Source of the DNA: Methanobrevibacter thaueri
GTDB taxonomy: Archaea > Methanobacteriota > Methanobacteria > Methanobacteriales > Methanobacteriaceae
Direction of reading: 5' to 3'
DNA: 64,000 nucleotides
Assembly: GCF_003111625.1 (NCBI RefSeq)
Contig: NZ_MZGS01000006.1
Location: 37,777-101,776 of the forward strand
Shown here: in pieces, positions 1 to 9,647 of the stretch
How the letters are laid out: every line of letters starts with the position of its first letter
Numbering within the stretch: position 1 is the stretch's first letter
The notes under the pieces: model-generated
Seen by the model: the letters and a program-made list of their open reading frames with translations, nothing else
Databases searched by the model: none
What the model was told of the DNA's origin: nothing
Program-made: the position numbers and the translations under genes

Positions 1-2080
1 TATTAATGTTAGCAGAAGCGATAGGTGCATCTTCAAAGTTAACATTATCCTTCAAGTATAAAACTGCTGAATTCAAATTATCAAGATTATTGATTGAATA
101 TAAATCGACATCCATATCAACTGTTTGATTATTGCTGGATATCTTTGAAATCAATGAAAGATTATCCTCTCTTTGAATGTCAAAATGATAGTCTCTCAGT
201 GCATTTATAATAATTTGACCCTCATTTGAATGTAAATACAATTGCTTTTTATCCTTATATACAATAGGTTCGCCATTTTCATATCTAATTTGACCAGGAA
301 CGTTAGCTATTTTATCTAAATCAATGAAATAAAATTGCTTTTCACTATTATAATCAAGAGGAACATTATATTCATCATTTAACAGATTCTCATCGTAGCA
401 TAAATACAAATCTCCATTATGTTCTGGGCTATTAATGCAAAGTTTGTCCTCTTTAATCATGACCTCATCATAGCAGTATTTAATAGGATTAATATTAAGA
501 ATCAATTCCTTATATTCATCATAGGCAATGTAAATATAGGTATTTTCATATATCCTTGCTTTTAAGTTACTTGCTGTGAAAGATCTTTTTTTAGGTTTTG
601 ATAAGAAATAATTATAAACAACATCATCCTGTTTGAAATTAACTTCTATTCTGTTTTCACCATTAAACTCAGGATCATCAATAAGTTTGGAATATGGAAC
701 ATGAACTTGAAAACTAGCTGCATCATAGGATAAATTATTTCCATATTGTATATTAAATTCAGATGGCAAATTCTTAGATTTGACATTATCAAACTCGAGA
801 GGAAGTTTCTTATGAGAATCACTGTTGACTAAATTAAATGAATATTCCCTATCCTTAAAATCCTTAATTTCAATCCCAGGAATGATTGTGAATGCCTTTA
901 CAATCAACTCATTTTTCTTCAATGCAATATTTTGAATGTTTTTAATTTTAAAATCCTCTTTTAGGAATTGGTCGACAATAAATGGAGAAGTTCCAAAAAT
1001 ATTCTCATCTACATCGATCACCATATGCGACCCATTTGGGTAAACTTTTGTGAACTTTAAGTCTTTTTTCTCAAAATTAATTAAATTGACAAGCTTATCA
1101 AATTCGTCATTCAACAGATACTCATATTTTAACTTATCAATCTCATTCAAGTAGTTTAACTCATTTAAATCAATATTTTCCTTAATGTAATCAATTAAAA
1201 GATCCCTGTAGGGTATTGACTCCTCTTCTGTCTGTTTAATAAGAGTTTCAACATACATTTTCAGGTCTATTTTCAGCCACTTAATAGTTTTAGTTAAATG
1301 TAAATCTTTTTCATTAACATTTTTATTATAAAAATCATCAACCATCCTCAATACGGCAAGCCTATCCTTTAGGTTTTTAGTATCATCAGTCGTTTGGGTG
1401 ATTGATTTGGACATACCTTCACGAATCCTCCACAGGTAACAGGTTTCATAGATTATGGACACCTTGTCAGCCAAGTAATGCATAGGCATGGAAACAGGTA
1501 TGTCTTCATATAATATTCCTTCAGGGAATTTAAAATCATGTTTTTTCCAAAAAGTTTTTTTAATTAATTTATTCCATGCTGTCGTATCATAAAACAGCTC
1601 GGGGGTTTCTGTAATGTGTGTAACTTCTTTTGTTGTTGAAAAGGCTATTAAATGGATTTTATTACGTCTTGTTTTTTTAGAATTGAATCGTGTCACATTT
1701 CCAATTGTAAAATCAACATCATTTTTCACTGCGGAATCATACATCCTTTCATATGCCTTTGGAGGAACAATGTCATCGGAGTCCAAAAAGATAATGTAAT
1801 CCCCTTCTGCAAATTCGCAGCCATAGTTTCGGGCATGCCCCAACCCTTGATTTTCCTCATAAATATAATCAATGTTATCAAAAGAATCAGCATATTCCTT
1901 AGCTATTTTGCCGCTGTCATCTGTGGATCCGTCATCAATTAAGATAATCTGGAGATTCCTCTCATATCCGTCGGTCAATTCTTTGTTTATTAAGGTTTGT
2001 GCCAAAACGGAATCAACACATTCTTTTAGAAATTCCTGAACATTATATACTGGAATAATAACGCTAACTCTGGTCTTCAT
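1..2080 (-). CDS. Family 2 glycosyltransferase, large, truncated by the window edge
   Basis: The reading frame starts at ATG 2078-2080 and stays open to the window edge, giving at least 693 residues without a stop. The N-terminus is a typical GT-A family 2 domain: VIIPVYNV near residue 7, ILIDDGSTD near residue 45, GHARNYG and the DXD-like FLDSDD near residue 95. A helical part (residues about 200-330) and a long beta-rich C-terminal part follow, the same layout as the 642-residue protein at 12065-13993. It should transfer a sugar from an activated nucleotide onto a surface glycan; donor and acceptor cannot be told from sequence. The ribosome site is weak (AGAGAA), and TATA-like ATATAAATAA lies on the minus strand about 50 bases upstream. 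The family call is firm. Confidence 0.9.
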   Translation of the reverse strand, partial: MKTRVSVIIPVYNVQEFLKECVDSVLAQTLINKELTDGYERNLQIILIDDGSTDDSGKIAKEYADSFDNIDYIYEENQGLGHARNYGCEFAEGDYIIFLDSDDIVPPKAYERMYDSAVKNDVDFTIGNVTRFNSKKTRRNKIHLIAFSTTKEVTHITETPELFYDTTAWNKLIKKTFWKKHDFKFPEGILYEDIPVSMPMHYLADKVSIIYETCYLWRIREGMSKSITQTTDDTKNLKDRLAVLRMVDDFYNKNVNEKDLHLTKTIKWLKIDLKMYVETLIKQTEEESIPYRDLLIDYIKENIDLNELNYLNEIDKLKYEYLLNDEFDKLVNLINFEKKDLKFTKVYPNGSHMVIDVDENIFGTSPFIVDQFLKEDFKIKNIQNIALKKNELIVKAFTIIPGIEIKDFKDREYSFNLVNSDSHKKLPLEFDNVKSKNLPSEFNIQYGNNLSYDAASFQVHVPYSKLIDDPEFNGENRIEVNFKQDDVVYNYFLSKPKKRSFTASNLKARIYENTYIYIAYDEYKELILNINPIKYCYDEVMIKEDKLCINSPEHNGDLYLCYDENLLNDEYNVPLDYNSEKQFYFIDLDKIANVPGQIRYENGEPIVYKDKKQLYLHSNEGQIIINALRDYHFDIQREDNLSLISKISSNNQTVDMDVDLYSINNLDNLNSAVLYLKDNVNFEDAPIASANIN

Positions 2081-2617
2081 TCAAATTCTCTTTAAATTTT
2101 AATTATTAAATGTTTAAGTTAATTATTTATATGTGAATAATAGTATTTAAATAATCGTATATGAAATAAAAAACCTATAAATCATGAAATTAAATTAAAT
2201 AACTTATTTAAATAAAAATAAAGCCCTTAAGATGTTAAAATAAGAGTATCTGATTTTTTTTTACATAATTAATTTTTACATGATTTTAGAATAATGTGTA
2301 GTTTTCTATTTTCAGTGATTTTTCACATTATAAAAATTACTTAATGAATCTTTAATTTAATTAAATTCATTCATATATTTGATAGACAGTTAAATGTTCT
2401 TTTTGAAGAGTCTTTTTTCATTATTGATTGTTAAATAAAAGAAATAAGTCTTTTGAGGGTCTAAAAATATTCTATTATTTAATCTCATTAAGTTTAATTT
2501 AAAAAATGACAATTATATAAAACATTTTTCTTTTTAACAATATTTTAATCAAATTCATTAAAAAATAAAAAAATATTACATATTGTCCAAATATCATATA
2601 AATTTTACATAATATTC
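2081..2617. other. AT-rich intergenic stretch
   Basis: These 537 bases contain no credible gene. The stretch is very AT-rich. It should hold the promoter of the glycosyltransferase at 1-2080 and the 3' end of the acyltransferase transcript at 2618. I see no repeat, RNA gene or remnant in it. Confidence 0.6.
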
Positions 2618-3604
2618 TTATTCTATACATAACACCTTATAAACTAAATTCAATAATCCGTTCAGGGCTTTGGTTACAACATCCCTTGATAGGATAAACA
2701 CGATAACGAATGCCATAACAAATACAAAAACCACTAACATCTTATGATGGCCCTTCAAATAAGGTTTTGCAAGTGCCTTGCATATCTTAATGGCATAGGG
2801 ATGGAACAAATAAACAGTCAATGAGTTTATTCCGAACTGGGTGAGAACTATCTTTTCATTTGTCATGAATCTAGTCAATACCAACACGTTAAGTGTTGAG
2901 ACAAGAATCAGCAGTCCCCTTACCAATATATCCATTACAAAAGCATTACTGTATGCATGTTTCATTATAATAACATCAAATGGAACTGTCAATGCGATAA
3001 TGGCTGAAACCAATAAAGATAAGAGTGCAATGATAATTGCAAACCTATTGTTTTCTATTAAAGGAAACTTTTCAGTCAATTTCTGTTTGTAATCGTTATA
3101 ATAAAATCCAAGCAGGAATATCGGCATGTAGATGAATGTACGTGAAATGCCTAAAATGTTACAGTCAATAAAACCAATAACCAAGGATCCGAAAATCGCT
3201 ATCAATAAGGGATACTTGAACCTGTCCATTATCGGAAGCGCCAGCTTCATGAAAAACAGAGACATCAAAAACCATAGCATGTATCCCGGATGGATAAACA
3301 GAATAGATGTGGGGCTTTCACCCAAATAATAAACCTTGAATATTTCCCAGATAATGCAAAACAGGATATATGGAATGAACAATCTTTTAAAGGCTTTAAT
3401 AGGTTCGTCAGGACCAATTTTTGAAAAGTAGCCTGCCACAAAGAAAAACACTGGCAAATGGAACAGAAAAACAATTCCTCTGATAAATGCCATGCTGTCA
3501 ACTTTTCTAAATAAAGTCAAGTGCCCCAACACTATCAGAAAAATTGCCAATCCCTTTAAGTTATCAAACTTATTTATTCTTGTTTTAACAGTTACTTCAG
3601 CCAT
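2618..3604 (-). CDS. Membrane acyltransferase, acyltransferase 3 family
   Basis: This 328-residue polytopic membrane protein has the acyltransferase 3 signature. The first helix carries the conserved histidine (LIVLGHLT, about residue 28), followed by FHLPVFFFVAGYF. About ten hydrophobic segments follow and the C-terminus is short and basic. Family members move acetyl or other acyl groups from the cytoplasm onto sugars of surface polysaccharides. A second family member lies at 6154-7212, with the amino-acid transporter between them, and the nearby glycosyltransferases suggest O-acylation of a surface glycan. The substrate is unknown. It appears monocistronic. Confidence 0.85.
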   Translation of the reverse strand: MAEVTVKTRINKFDNLKGLAIFLIVLGHLTLFRKVDSMAFIRGIVFLFHLPVFFFVAGYFSKIGPDEPIKAFKRLFIPYILFCIIWEIFKVYYLGESPTSILFIHPGYMLWFLMSLFFMKLALPIMDRFKYPLLIAIFGSLVIGFIDCNILGISRTFIYMPIFLLGFYYNDYKQKLTEKFPLIENNRFAIIIALLSLLVSAIIALTVPFDVIIMKHAYSNAFVMDILVRGLLILVSTLNVLVLTRFMTNEKIVLTQFGINSLTVYLFHPYAIKICKALAKPYLKGHHKMLVVFVFVMAFVIVFILSRDVVTKALNGLLNLVYKVLCIE

Positions 3605-3727
3605 AATTTCCCAATTAATAGAATTATTCTATTAAATACATTTTAATGAGATATTATTTAAGTATTGTTATTAACATGCCATATATCTAAAAAAAGAATA
3701 TAAATTATATAGGTAATGATTAATTAA

Positions 3728-3741
3728 ATAAATAAAAAAAA
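3728..3741 (-). terminator. Oligo-T terminator after the amino-acid ABC operon
   Basis: On the minus strand, about 25 bases past the stop of the ATPase gene, there is a run of eight T followed by more T-rich sequence. Archaeal RNA polymerase stops at such oligo-T runs. No strong hairpin precedes it. Confidence 0.5.
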
Positions 3742-3764
3742 GTTAAAAGATTAAATGAAAGTAT

Positions 3765-4448
3765 TTAATCATAAAATTTTCCTAGGAATTCTTTCATTCT
3801 TGGGTTGTCTGATGAGAATACTTCATCAGGAGAACCTTCCTCAACAATAACGCCGCCATCCATAAAGATAATTGTATCAGCTACATTACGAGCGAAGGCC
3901 ATTTCGTGAGTTACAATAACCATTGTCATGTGTTCAGCGGCCAATTCCTTAATTACAGTGAGAATTTCTCCGGTAAGCTCCGGATCCAATGCTGAAGTAG
4001 GTTCATCGAAGAACAATATGTCGGGATTCATCGCAAGTGCCCTTGCAATGGACACACGTTGTTGCTGACCCCCAGACAGTTCACAAGGGTAAGCGTCTTC
4101 CTTATCTTCCAGACCCATTTTCTTAAGCAAGTCCCTTGCATGTGCAAAGACTTCTGTTTTGTCTCTTTTCTGAACTCTCAATGGTGCGTTTGTAATGTTT
4201 TTCATTACTGAATGATGCGGAAACAGGTTGAAGTTTTGGAACACAAGTCCAAAGGTTCCGTCAAATTTGATTTCTCCACTGTCTTCAGTTTCCAAATCAG
4301 TAATGCATCTTAATAATGTTGATTTACCTGAACCTGACGGTCCGATAATTGCGAGAACTTCACCTTTTTCAACGCTAAGAGAAATATCCTTTAAAACTAC
4401 ATTATCACCGAAACTCTTCTTGAGATTTTTAATTTCAAGCAAACTCAT
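3765..4448 (-). CDS. Polar amino-acid ABC transporter, ATP-binding protein (GlnQ/HisP type)
   Basis: The 227-residue ATPase shows Walker [10 protein letters not shown] (residues 37-45), Q-loop VFQNFN, signature LSGGQQQR (about 124-131), Walker [13 protein letters not shown] and the switch histidine in VTHEM. These motifs are typical of the polar amino-acid uptake ATPases. It is shorter than the usual 240 or so residues because the stretch between the first beta strands and the Q-loop is about 15 residues shorter than in E. coli GlnQ: DG is followed almost at once by GLVFQ. All catalytic motifs remain, so it is probably active. It is the last gene of a binding protein, permease, ATPase operon. 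Substrate specificity is not determinable. Confidence 0.95.
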   Translation of the reverse strand: MSLLEIKNLKKSFGDNVVLKDISLSVEKGEVLAIIGPSGSGKSTLLRCITDLETEDSGEIKFDGTFGLVFQNFNLFPHHSVMKNITNAPLRVQKRDKTEVFAHARDLLKKMGLEDKEDAYPCELSGGQQQRVSIARALAMNPDILFFDEPTSALDPELTGEILTVIKELAAEHMTMVIVTHEMAFARNVADTIIFMDGGVIVEEGSPDEVFSSDNPRMKEFLGKFYD

Positions 4449-4459
4449 AATATTTCCCC

Positions 4460-5110
4460 CTATTCATAATAGTCCATTCTTTTTTCGAGATATTCCATGA
4501 AGAACGCAACAATAATGTTGAATAAATAATAGAATATACCTGCTACAAGCAATGCTGCAATGGACGCATCTGCAGCAGCAATCTGTTTTGCAACTGTGAA
4601 CATTTCAGGTATAGCAATAACAAATGAAAGTGAAGTGTCCTTTACGAGTGTTATAACTTCATTAGTTACAGAAGGAAGAATTACCTTAAACACTTGAGGC
4701 ATGATGATTATGAAAAATGTTTCTAATTTTGAATAACCAAGAACCTGAGCCGCTTCATATTGACCGCTATTGATTGACTCGATACCACCACGATATATCT
4801 CAGCAAAGTACGCAGCGTAGTTTATTGTAAACGCTATAATAACTGCAATGAAACGGTAATCCGCTGATAGACTCATACCGAATACGTAATATGGTGCAAA
4901 GAAAACAATAATCAACTGAAGCATTAATGGTGTTCCCCTCATGATTGAGATATAAATCTTCATTAACCATCGGATTGGTCCGAAATTACTCATTCTTCCG
5001 CCGGCTACAAGTAAACCGAGAGGAAGAGCGAATAAAAGTGTAAGTAAAAATATCTCAATAGAGGTAACCATACCTCCGAGCAGTTGTGAAATTACATTAC
5101 TTAAAATCAT
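4460..5110 (-). CDS. Polar amino-acid ABC transporter, permease (GlnP/HisM type)
   Basis: This 216-residue integral membrane protein has five predicted helices and the permease EAA loop ([15 protein letters not shown], then IIMPQ), which docks onto the ATPase at 3765-4448. It begins with ATG and lies between the binding protein (33 bases upstream) and the ATPase (11 bases downstream), so the three are probably one transcript. Only one permease gene is present, so the channel is presumably a homodimer. The general function is secure; the transported amino acid is not known. Confidence 0.95.
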   Translation of the reverse strand: MILSNVISQLLGGMVTSIEIFLLTLLFALPLGLLVAGGRMSNFGPIRWLMKIYISIMRGTPLMLQLIIVFFAPYYVFGMSLSADYRFIAVIIAFTINYAAYFAEIYRGGIESINSGQYEAAQVLGYSKLETFFIIIMPQVFKVILPSVTNEVITLVKDTSLSFVIAIPEMFTVAKQIAAADASIAALLVAGIFYYLFNIIVAFFMEYLEKRMDYYE

Positions 5111-5143
5111 TTAATAATTCTCCCCTCTTAACTTAAAATGTTT

Positions 5144-5974
5144 TTACGGTTGGATTAATGCATCTTGAGAAATACCGTATTTTTCAGCGATTTTTGCAAC
5201 GGTACCATCTTTAAACATTTCGTTTAAGGTGTCTTGTACTTGGTTTTTCAAGTCATCGTTACCTTTTTTGAATCCAATACCGTATTTTTCGGTAGTGATA
5301 AATTGATCTAATACTTGGTAATCGTCTGGATTATCTTTGTTTTTGATGTCATATTCTCCAACACCGATATCCATTGCGATAGCATCACATGCACCTGATT
5401 CTAAGTCCATGAATGCAGTATTATAATCAGCCACTTCAGTTAAAGTTCCGAAAGTATCAGCTATAGTTTTGTTGTCTCCTTGGAGAGCAGCTAATGCTGA
5501 TGAATCTTTTTGTGTTTCAACGGTTTTTCCTTTTAAGTCATCGATAGTGTTAATACCAGAATCGGTTTTTACGATGAAAACTTGTTTGTTGTCAAAGTAA
5601 GGGTCAGACCAGGTGTAATCATTTTCCCTACCGTCAATGGTAAATCCGTTCCAAATACAGTCGATGGAACCAGAATCGATTTCAGCATCTTTTGCATCCC
5701 AATCAATAGGTTGAGGTACAAATGTCCAATTGTTTCTTTCACATACTTCTTTTGCTAAGTCTAAGTCGAAACCAGTGTAGTTTCCACTGTCGTCCTTAAA
5801 TCCATATGGTGGGAACTCAGCATCAAAACCTACAATGAAAGTGTTTTCATCGTTGGTGGTTGCATTTCCTGAATCATTCCCTCCTAAAAAGTCAAATAAA
5901 CCAGCGCTTGCAGTACCCATGACTAAGAAAGCCACTAATACTAAAGCTAATATTAAACCTATCTTTTTATTCAT
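5144..5974 (-). CDS. Amino-acid ABC transporter, extracellular substrate-binding protein
   Basis: The 276-residue protein starts with a clear signal or anchor sequence (two Lys, a long Leu/Val/Ala core, then GTASAG). The mature part is a family 3 solute-binding protein: VGFDAEFPPYGF, GFDLDLAKEVCERN and DSGSIDCIWNGFTID near its start, then LESGACDAIAMD and YGIGFKKGND. No lipobox cysteine is seen, so the N-terminal helix probably holds it at the outer membrane face. It collects a polar amino acid for the permease and ATPase encoded next. GGTGTG lies 6 bases before the ATG. Two palindromes sit in its promoter, listed separately. Confidence 0.93.
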   Translation of the reverse strand: MNKKIGLILALVLVAFLVMGTASAGLFDFLGGNDSGNATTNDENTFIVGFDAEFPPYGFKDDSGNYTGFDLDLAKEVCERNNWTFVPQPIDWDAKDAEIDSGSIDCIWNGFTIDGRENDYTWSDPYFDNKQVFIVKTDSGINTIDDLKGKTVETQKDSSALAALQGDNKTIADTFGTLTEVADYNTAFMDLESGACDAIAMDIGVGEYDIKNKDNPDDYQVLDQFITTEKYGIGFKKGNDDLKNQVQDTLNEMFKDGTVAKIAEKYGISQDALIQP

Positions 5975-5988
5975 TTAAAACACACCAA

Positions 5989-6002
5989 ATAGTTATAACT
6001 AT
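5989..6002. promoter_or_regulatory. 14-bp perfect palindrome in the 5' leader of the ABC operon
   Basis: ATAGTTATAACTAT reads the same on both strands. It lies between the inferred transcription start (about 6015) and the ATG at 5974, 15 bases before the start codon. It could bind a dimeric regulator. AT-rich background makes chance palindromes likelier, but length and position are notable. Confidence 0.5.
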
Positions 6003-6006
6003 ATTT

Positions 6007-6027
6007 AAGTAGAAATAAATTCTACTT
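6007..6027. promoter_or_regulatory. Operator-like inverted repeat over the ABC operon transcription start
   Basis: AAGTAGAA, five bases, then TTCTACTT form perfect 8-bp arms. With the TATA box at 6035-6046 on the minus strand, start-site spacing of about 26 bases puts initiation in the centre of the inverted repeat. That is the classic place for an archaeal repressor to block RNA polymerase. The regulator is not identified. Confidence 0.6.
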
Positions 6028-6034
6028 ACAACTA

Positions 6035-6046
6035 TTTTTATAAATC
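6035..6046 (-). promoter_or_regulatory. TATA box of the amino-acid ABC operon
   Basis: The minus strand reads GATTTATAAAAA. This is the best TATA match upstream of the binding-protein gene and predicts initiation near position 6015, giving a leader of roughly 40 bases. Confidence 0.55.
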
Positions 6047-6153
6047 AAGATATTTATTTATTATTATTTGAACATCTTTTAAAAGAAAAATTAAAATTGT
6101 TATATAATAAAGATTGTTAAAATTAGATTACATATTAAAATTTTAAAAAATAA

Positions 6154-7212
6154 TTAATAATATCCAGACAGATTTTTAATAAAAGGAATTCTGCCCAAGA
6201 TTACAACAATAATCCAAGTAATGAAAAATGTGGACAATGATAATGCAATAATCAATAAGCACACTTGAGTTCCGGTGAAATCAAGGGGTTGTATGTAATA
6301 ATAAAACATGAAAGTTGGAATTAAATTTATTAAATACATTCCGTAACTGGATCTACTAACAGACAATACAAATTTTGAGATTACATTAGTTTGCAATACT
6401 TTTTTAATTGATTTGAATGGAATTGCGTCAGTTTCATAAATATATTTGCACATTAAAAAGAAAGAAGATGCCTGCATTATCTGAAAAATGCTCACATCAA
6501 GCCATGAGGATAAAATTGGAGAAGTATTAGCAACATAGTCGTCAGTAATCATCATATAATTAAATTGGTGGCCGAAGACTTTTATAACGGTTGAAACAAT
6601 AAAAATAACAAGGGCAAGCATGACGATTTTATTTGCACTCATGTTAAAAGTTTTTTTAGATAAATAATATCCTAAAATAAGATATCCTAATGGAGATAGG
6701 AACAATGTTAAATAAAGATATTGCTCTATTTTGAAATAATAGGTTATTTGGTAAAATATCGCTGCAAGAACAAATAGTAATATAAAATACCTTAACTCAT
6801 TCAAGGAAGAATTTTGAACATATTTATTAATTACAGGTAAACTTAAATAAACACCCAAAATCATCCAAAAATACCATCTAAAAGCGAAAATATTCTCAAC
6901 TTGATTATGAGAGGTATTTAATAACACAACTATTACAAAAGCGGTTAAAATATAATAAAATACAAAAGGAACAACAATACGATTAACCTTCTTTTTAAAA
7001 AAATCAACTATGTTAATCTCTCTATTAAGCAATAATGCACCACTGACCATTAAAAAGACAGGAACGCCAAATCTAACAACCTCACAAAATGAGTAAATAA
7101 GTACTCCGTTTAATATTTCAGCTGACTGCCATACCATAAACGCATGGATGGTAATGATAGCTAAAATTGAAAAAACTTTTAATAAATCAATATACTCCAA
7201 TCTATTGGCCAT
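6154..7212 (-). CDS. Membrane acyltransferase, acyltransferase 3 family (WecH/OafA-like)
   Basis: This 352-residue protein has about ten membrane segments. The family signature is at the start: YIDLLKVFSILAIITIH gives the conserved Asp and His in helix 1, followed by VPVFLMVSGALLLNR. It should acylate a lipid-linked or extracellular sugar. It is only distantly similar to the other acyltransferase at 2618-3604. It ends the minus-strand genes before the plus-strand FkbM gene and appears to be transcribed alone. Confidence 0.85.
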   Translation of the reverse strand: MANRLEYIDLLKVFSILAIITIHAFMVWQSAEILNGVLIYSFCEVVRFGVPVFLMVSGALLLNREINIVDFFKKKVNRIVVPFVFYYILTAFVIVVLLNTSHNQVENIFAFRWYFWMILGVYLSLPVINKYVQNSSLNELRYFILLFVLAAIFYQITYYFKIEQYLYLTLFLSPLGYLILGYYLSKKTFNMSANKIVMLALVIFIVSTVIKVFGHQFNYMMITDDYVANTSPILSSWLDVSIFQIMQASSFFLMCKYIYETDAIPFKSIKKVLQTNVISKFVLSVSRSSYGMYLINLIPTFMFYYYIQPLDFTGTQVCLLIIALSLSTFFITWIIVVILGRIPFIKNLSGYY

Positions 7213-7408
7213 AAATTATTTTATTGAAATGATACTATTTATTTTTTATTAATTTAAAAGGGACATTAATACAATAAATATGCTATTGCATATTAATATC
7301 TTTAAAAAAGTAGGTTTCATTTAAATACAAGATAAAATGACTTAAGAATGTCTTTAATATATATACCATAAACAACATACTTTATATCAAGAAATTCGCA
7401 ATTAACCC

Positions 7409-8611
7409 TTGAAATTTCAGTTAACCATTAAGAATAGATTAAATGAATATATAGAAGTGAATAAATTGAATTTAAAAGAAAAAATATTATCAAAAAGTGA
7501 TTCCTATAACTTTTATAAGAATAGTTACAAATCATTATCAAAAAAGAATAAGAAACTTGAAAAAAAGGCAAAAAAACTAGAAAAAAAGAATAAGAAAAAA
7601 GAAAAAAAGATAGCAAAATTAAATAAAAATCTACGAAAAAAAGAAAAAGAACTTGATTTTGCACAATCCCAAGCAAACCTGACTTTAAAGGAGAAATTTG
7701 ACAAAGAGTATACAAGTTTTAGCTACTTCTGCAGACCGGAACAACTTGATTATTACTTAGATGATAACTTTGAGGACAACCTAAAAGAAGTTACACAATA
7801 TCTAGATCCAGAAGAGAGATATGCCTTTAAATTTCTCTATTTAAGAAGCCTTTTTGTTAATTTTATTAGAAGAGATAATTATTATACTGAAAAAGAAGTT
7901 GAATTGCAAAATGAGTTCACTGAATTTAGAAAAAACCACATTGACGGCAATGAAATTGGAGAATTTGAATTTACAGGAGACTACAATTTACATCCCTTCC
8001 TGGGTTTTTGTTTAGACGATGCAAGTTTGGAATTTTTAAAAGACAAAGACATTATTGATGCTGGAGCATTCACCGGAGATACATCTTTACCATTATCCAA
8101 ATTAACCAATGCCAATGTATATGCATTTGAACCATTTGATGAATCTTTTGAAGTGTTAAATCAAAATATAAAAAATAATAACATAACAAACATTATTCCT
8201 GTAAAGAAATCACTTGGTAACATTGATGGAATAAGAAGTTTATATCTAAGTGGCAACAAGGTGCAGGGAATTACCAGTGATGCAGATTTCAGAGAATATG
8301 ACGTTGAGTTCAAAGTTAACGAAACAAAAGTGGACACATTCGTTGAAGAAAATGATTTGAATGTTGGATTTATTATCGTTGACATCGAAGGGGCGGAATT
8401 GGATTTATTAGATGGTGCAAAGAATACTATCATGACACAAAAACCAATTTTAACAATAAGCATATATCATAGACTAAAAGATTTTGTTGAAATTATCCCA
8501 TGGATTGCTAATTTAGATTTAGGATACGAATTTAAGATTTTAAGAGAATCTCCATGGTCATTTATATCCGATACAAGTGTTCTGTGCATACCTAAAGAAT
8601 ACATGAAATAA
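7409..8611 (+). CDS. FkbM-family methyltransferase with lysine-rich coiled-coil N-terminus
   Basis: The C-terminal half (about residues 210-390 of 400) is an FkbM-type SAM-dependent methyltransferase: IDAGAFTGDTSLPLS, a SAM-binding YAFEPFDESFEVL, and IVDIEGAELDLLDGA, the family hallmark. The N-terminal region (residues 40-105) is nearly all Lys, Glu, Asn and Leu and should form a basic coiled coil. No ATG occurs in frame before the core. I keep the TTG at 7409, because the TATA-like TTTATATC at 7381-7388 would start transcription close to it, but GTG 7457 is an alternative. It probably methylates a surface sugar. It is the only plus-strand gene in this region. Confidence 0.85.
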   Translation: MKFQLTIKNRLNEYIEVNKLNLKEKILSKSDSYNFYKNSYKSLSKKNKKLEKKAKKLEKKNKKKEKKIAKLNKNLRKKEKELDFAQSQANLTLKEKFDKEYTSFSYFCRPEQLDYYLDDNFEDNLKEVTQYLDPEERYAFKFLYLRSLFVNFIRRDNYYTEKEVELQNEFTEFRKNHIDGNEIGEFEFTGDYNLHPFLGFCLDDASLEFLKDKDIIDAGAFTGDTSLPLSKLTNANVYAFEPFDESFEVLNQNIKNNNITNIIPVKKSLGNIDGIRSLYLSGNKVQGITSDADFREYDVEFKVNETKVDTFVEENDLNVGFIIVDIEGAELDLLDGAKNTIMTQKPILTISIYHRLKDFVEIIPWIANLDLGYEFKILRESPWSFISDTSVLCIPKEYMK

Positions 8612-8613
8612 AA

Positions 8614-9639
8614 TTATATTATTCTATTTATTACATCAAAAACTTTCTTACTAAAAGTTTTTGATTTTTTATTTCCTTTAGGTTTTTTATTTTTTCTTTC
8701 ATAACTTGAATAATTATTGTAGCTTAACACACGATTATATCCCTTCAGGGCATATTTCTTAAGTGTCTTTTCATCCTTAATGGTGATTTTTTCAAATTCA
8801 TCTTTTGCCCTTTTAAAGTATTCATCTGATCTTTCGCTTTTAAGATAAACCAATATCTGGGCTATCTTGAAGAATATGAATTCATTTTCAAGCTCCTCAT
8901 AATGACCATTTTCTTTAAGATACTCCTCAACCATGTCAATCACCTTGAATATATCAAATCCATTGGCTGATGAGTTCAATATTGAATCCGGATTGGACCT
9001 GTAATTGTAGAGGAATTCTGGAACAAATGAGAGCGATTCCGCTTCAAGCATAAGCTTTACATGAACCGGAACATCCTCAAAATTCAGTCCAATAGGAAAT
9101 GAGATGTCCTCAATGAAATCTCTTCTGTATAACTTCAGACAGGCGGAAAATGCCGAATTCATCACATGTCTTTTGACGTCCTTATATGTGAATGTGAAGT
9201 TGCCATAGTCAATATCGCCAAAAATCTTGTCTATCTTGAATTCAACACCCCTCTTGTGAACGTTTCGATAGTCATCAACTTTCTGGAACTTGAACAGCAC
9301 CATGTCCGAAGAGTTTGTAACGATATTTTCATGTAGCTTTTCAAGGGCATCCAATTCTATGTAATCGTCCGAATCAATGAAGTAAACATAATCCCCCTTT
9401 GCCTCTTTCAATCCCTGGTTTCGAGATGCGGCAAGGCCCTGATTATGCTGATTAATGATTTTTATCCTTCTATCACTTTCGGCATATTCATTCAATATGT
9501 CAAGGGAATTGTCTATTGATCCGTCATTGACGCATATTATTTCAATATCCTTAAAGGTTTGATTGCAGATGCTGTCCAAACACTGGCTCAGATAGTCTTC
9601 AACATTATAAACAGGAATTATCACTGATATGCCAACCAT
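8614..9639 (-). CDS. Family 2 glycosyltransferase
   Basis: This is a 341-residue GT-A enzyme: ISVIIPVYNVEDYL at the N-terminus, VNDGSIDNS, LAASRNQG and the DXD region YFIDSDDYIE near residue 95. The C-terminal tail is very basic (KNKKPKGNKKSK), which may hold it near the membrane. The frame extends to GTG 9648, but a GTGAT site four bases before ATG 9639 makes 9639 the better start. The gene follows the 439-residue glycosyltransferase with its ribosome site overlapping that gene's stop, so the two are translationally coupled. It is the last gene of the glycosylation run. Donor and acceptor are unknown. Confidence 0.92.
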   Translation of the reverse strand: MVGISVIIPVYNVEDYLSQCLDSICNQTFKDIEIICVNDGSIDNSLDILNEYAESDRRIKIINQHNQGLAASRNQGLKEAKGDYVYFIDSDDYIELDALEKLHENIVTNSSDMVLFKFQKVDDYRNVHKRGVEFKIDKIFGDIDYGNFTFTYKDVKRHVMNSAFSACLKLYRRDFIEDISFPIGLNFEDVPVHVKLMLEAESLSFVPEFLYNYRSNPDSILNSSANGFDIFKVIDMVEEYLKENGHYEELENEFIFFKIAQILVYLKSERSDEYFKRAKDEFEKITIKDEKTLKKYALKGYNRVLSYNNYSSYERKNKKPKGNKKSKTFSKKVFDVINRII

Positions 9640-9647
9640 AAACATCA

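Noticed and set aside
1614..1942. Two plus-strand frames of 61 and 96 residues
   Set aside because: They are antisense to the well-supported GT2 domain of the glycosyltransferase at 1-2080.
7428..7715. 95-residue minus-strand frame antisense to the FkbM N-terminus
   Set aside because: It is the mirror of a lysine-rich coding stretch (AAA/AAG codons read as TTT/CTT), which gives Phe/Leu-rich pseudo-membrane protein.
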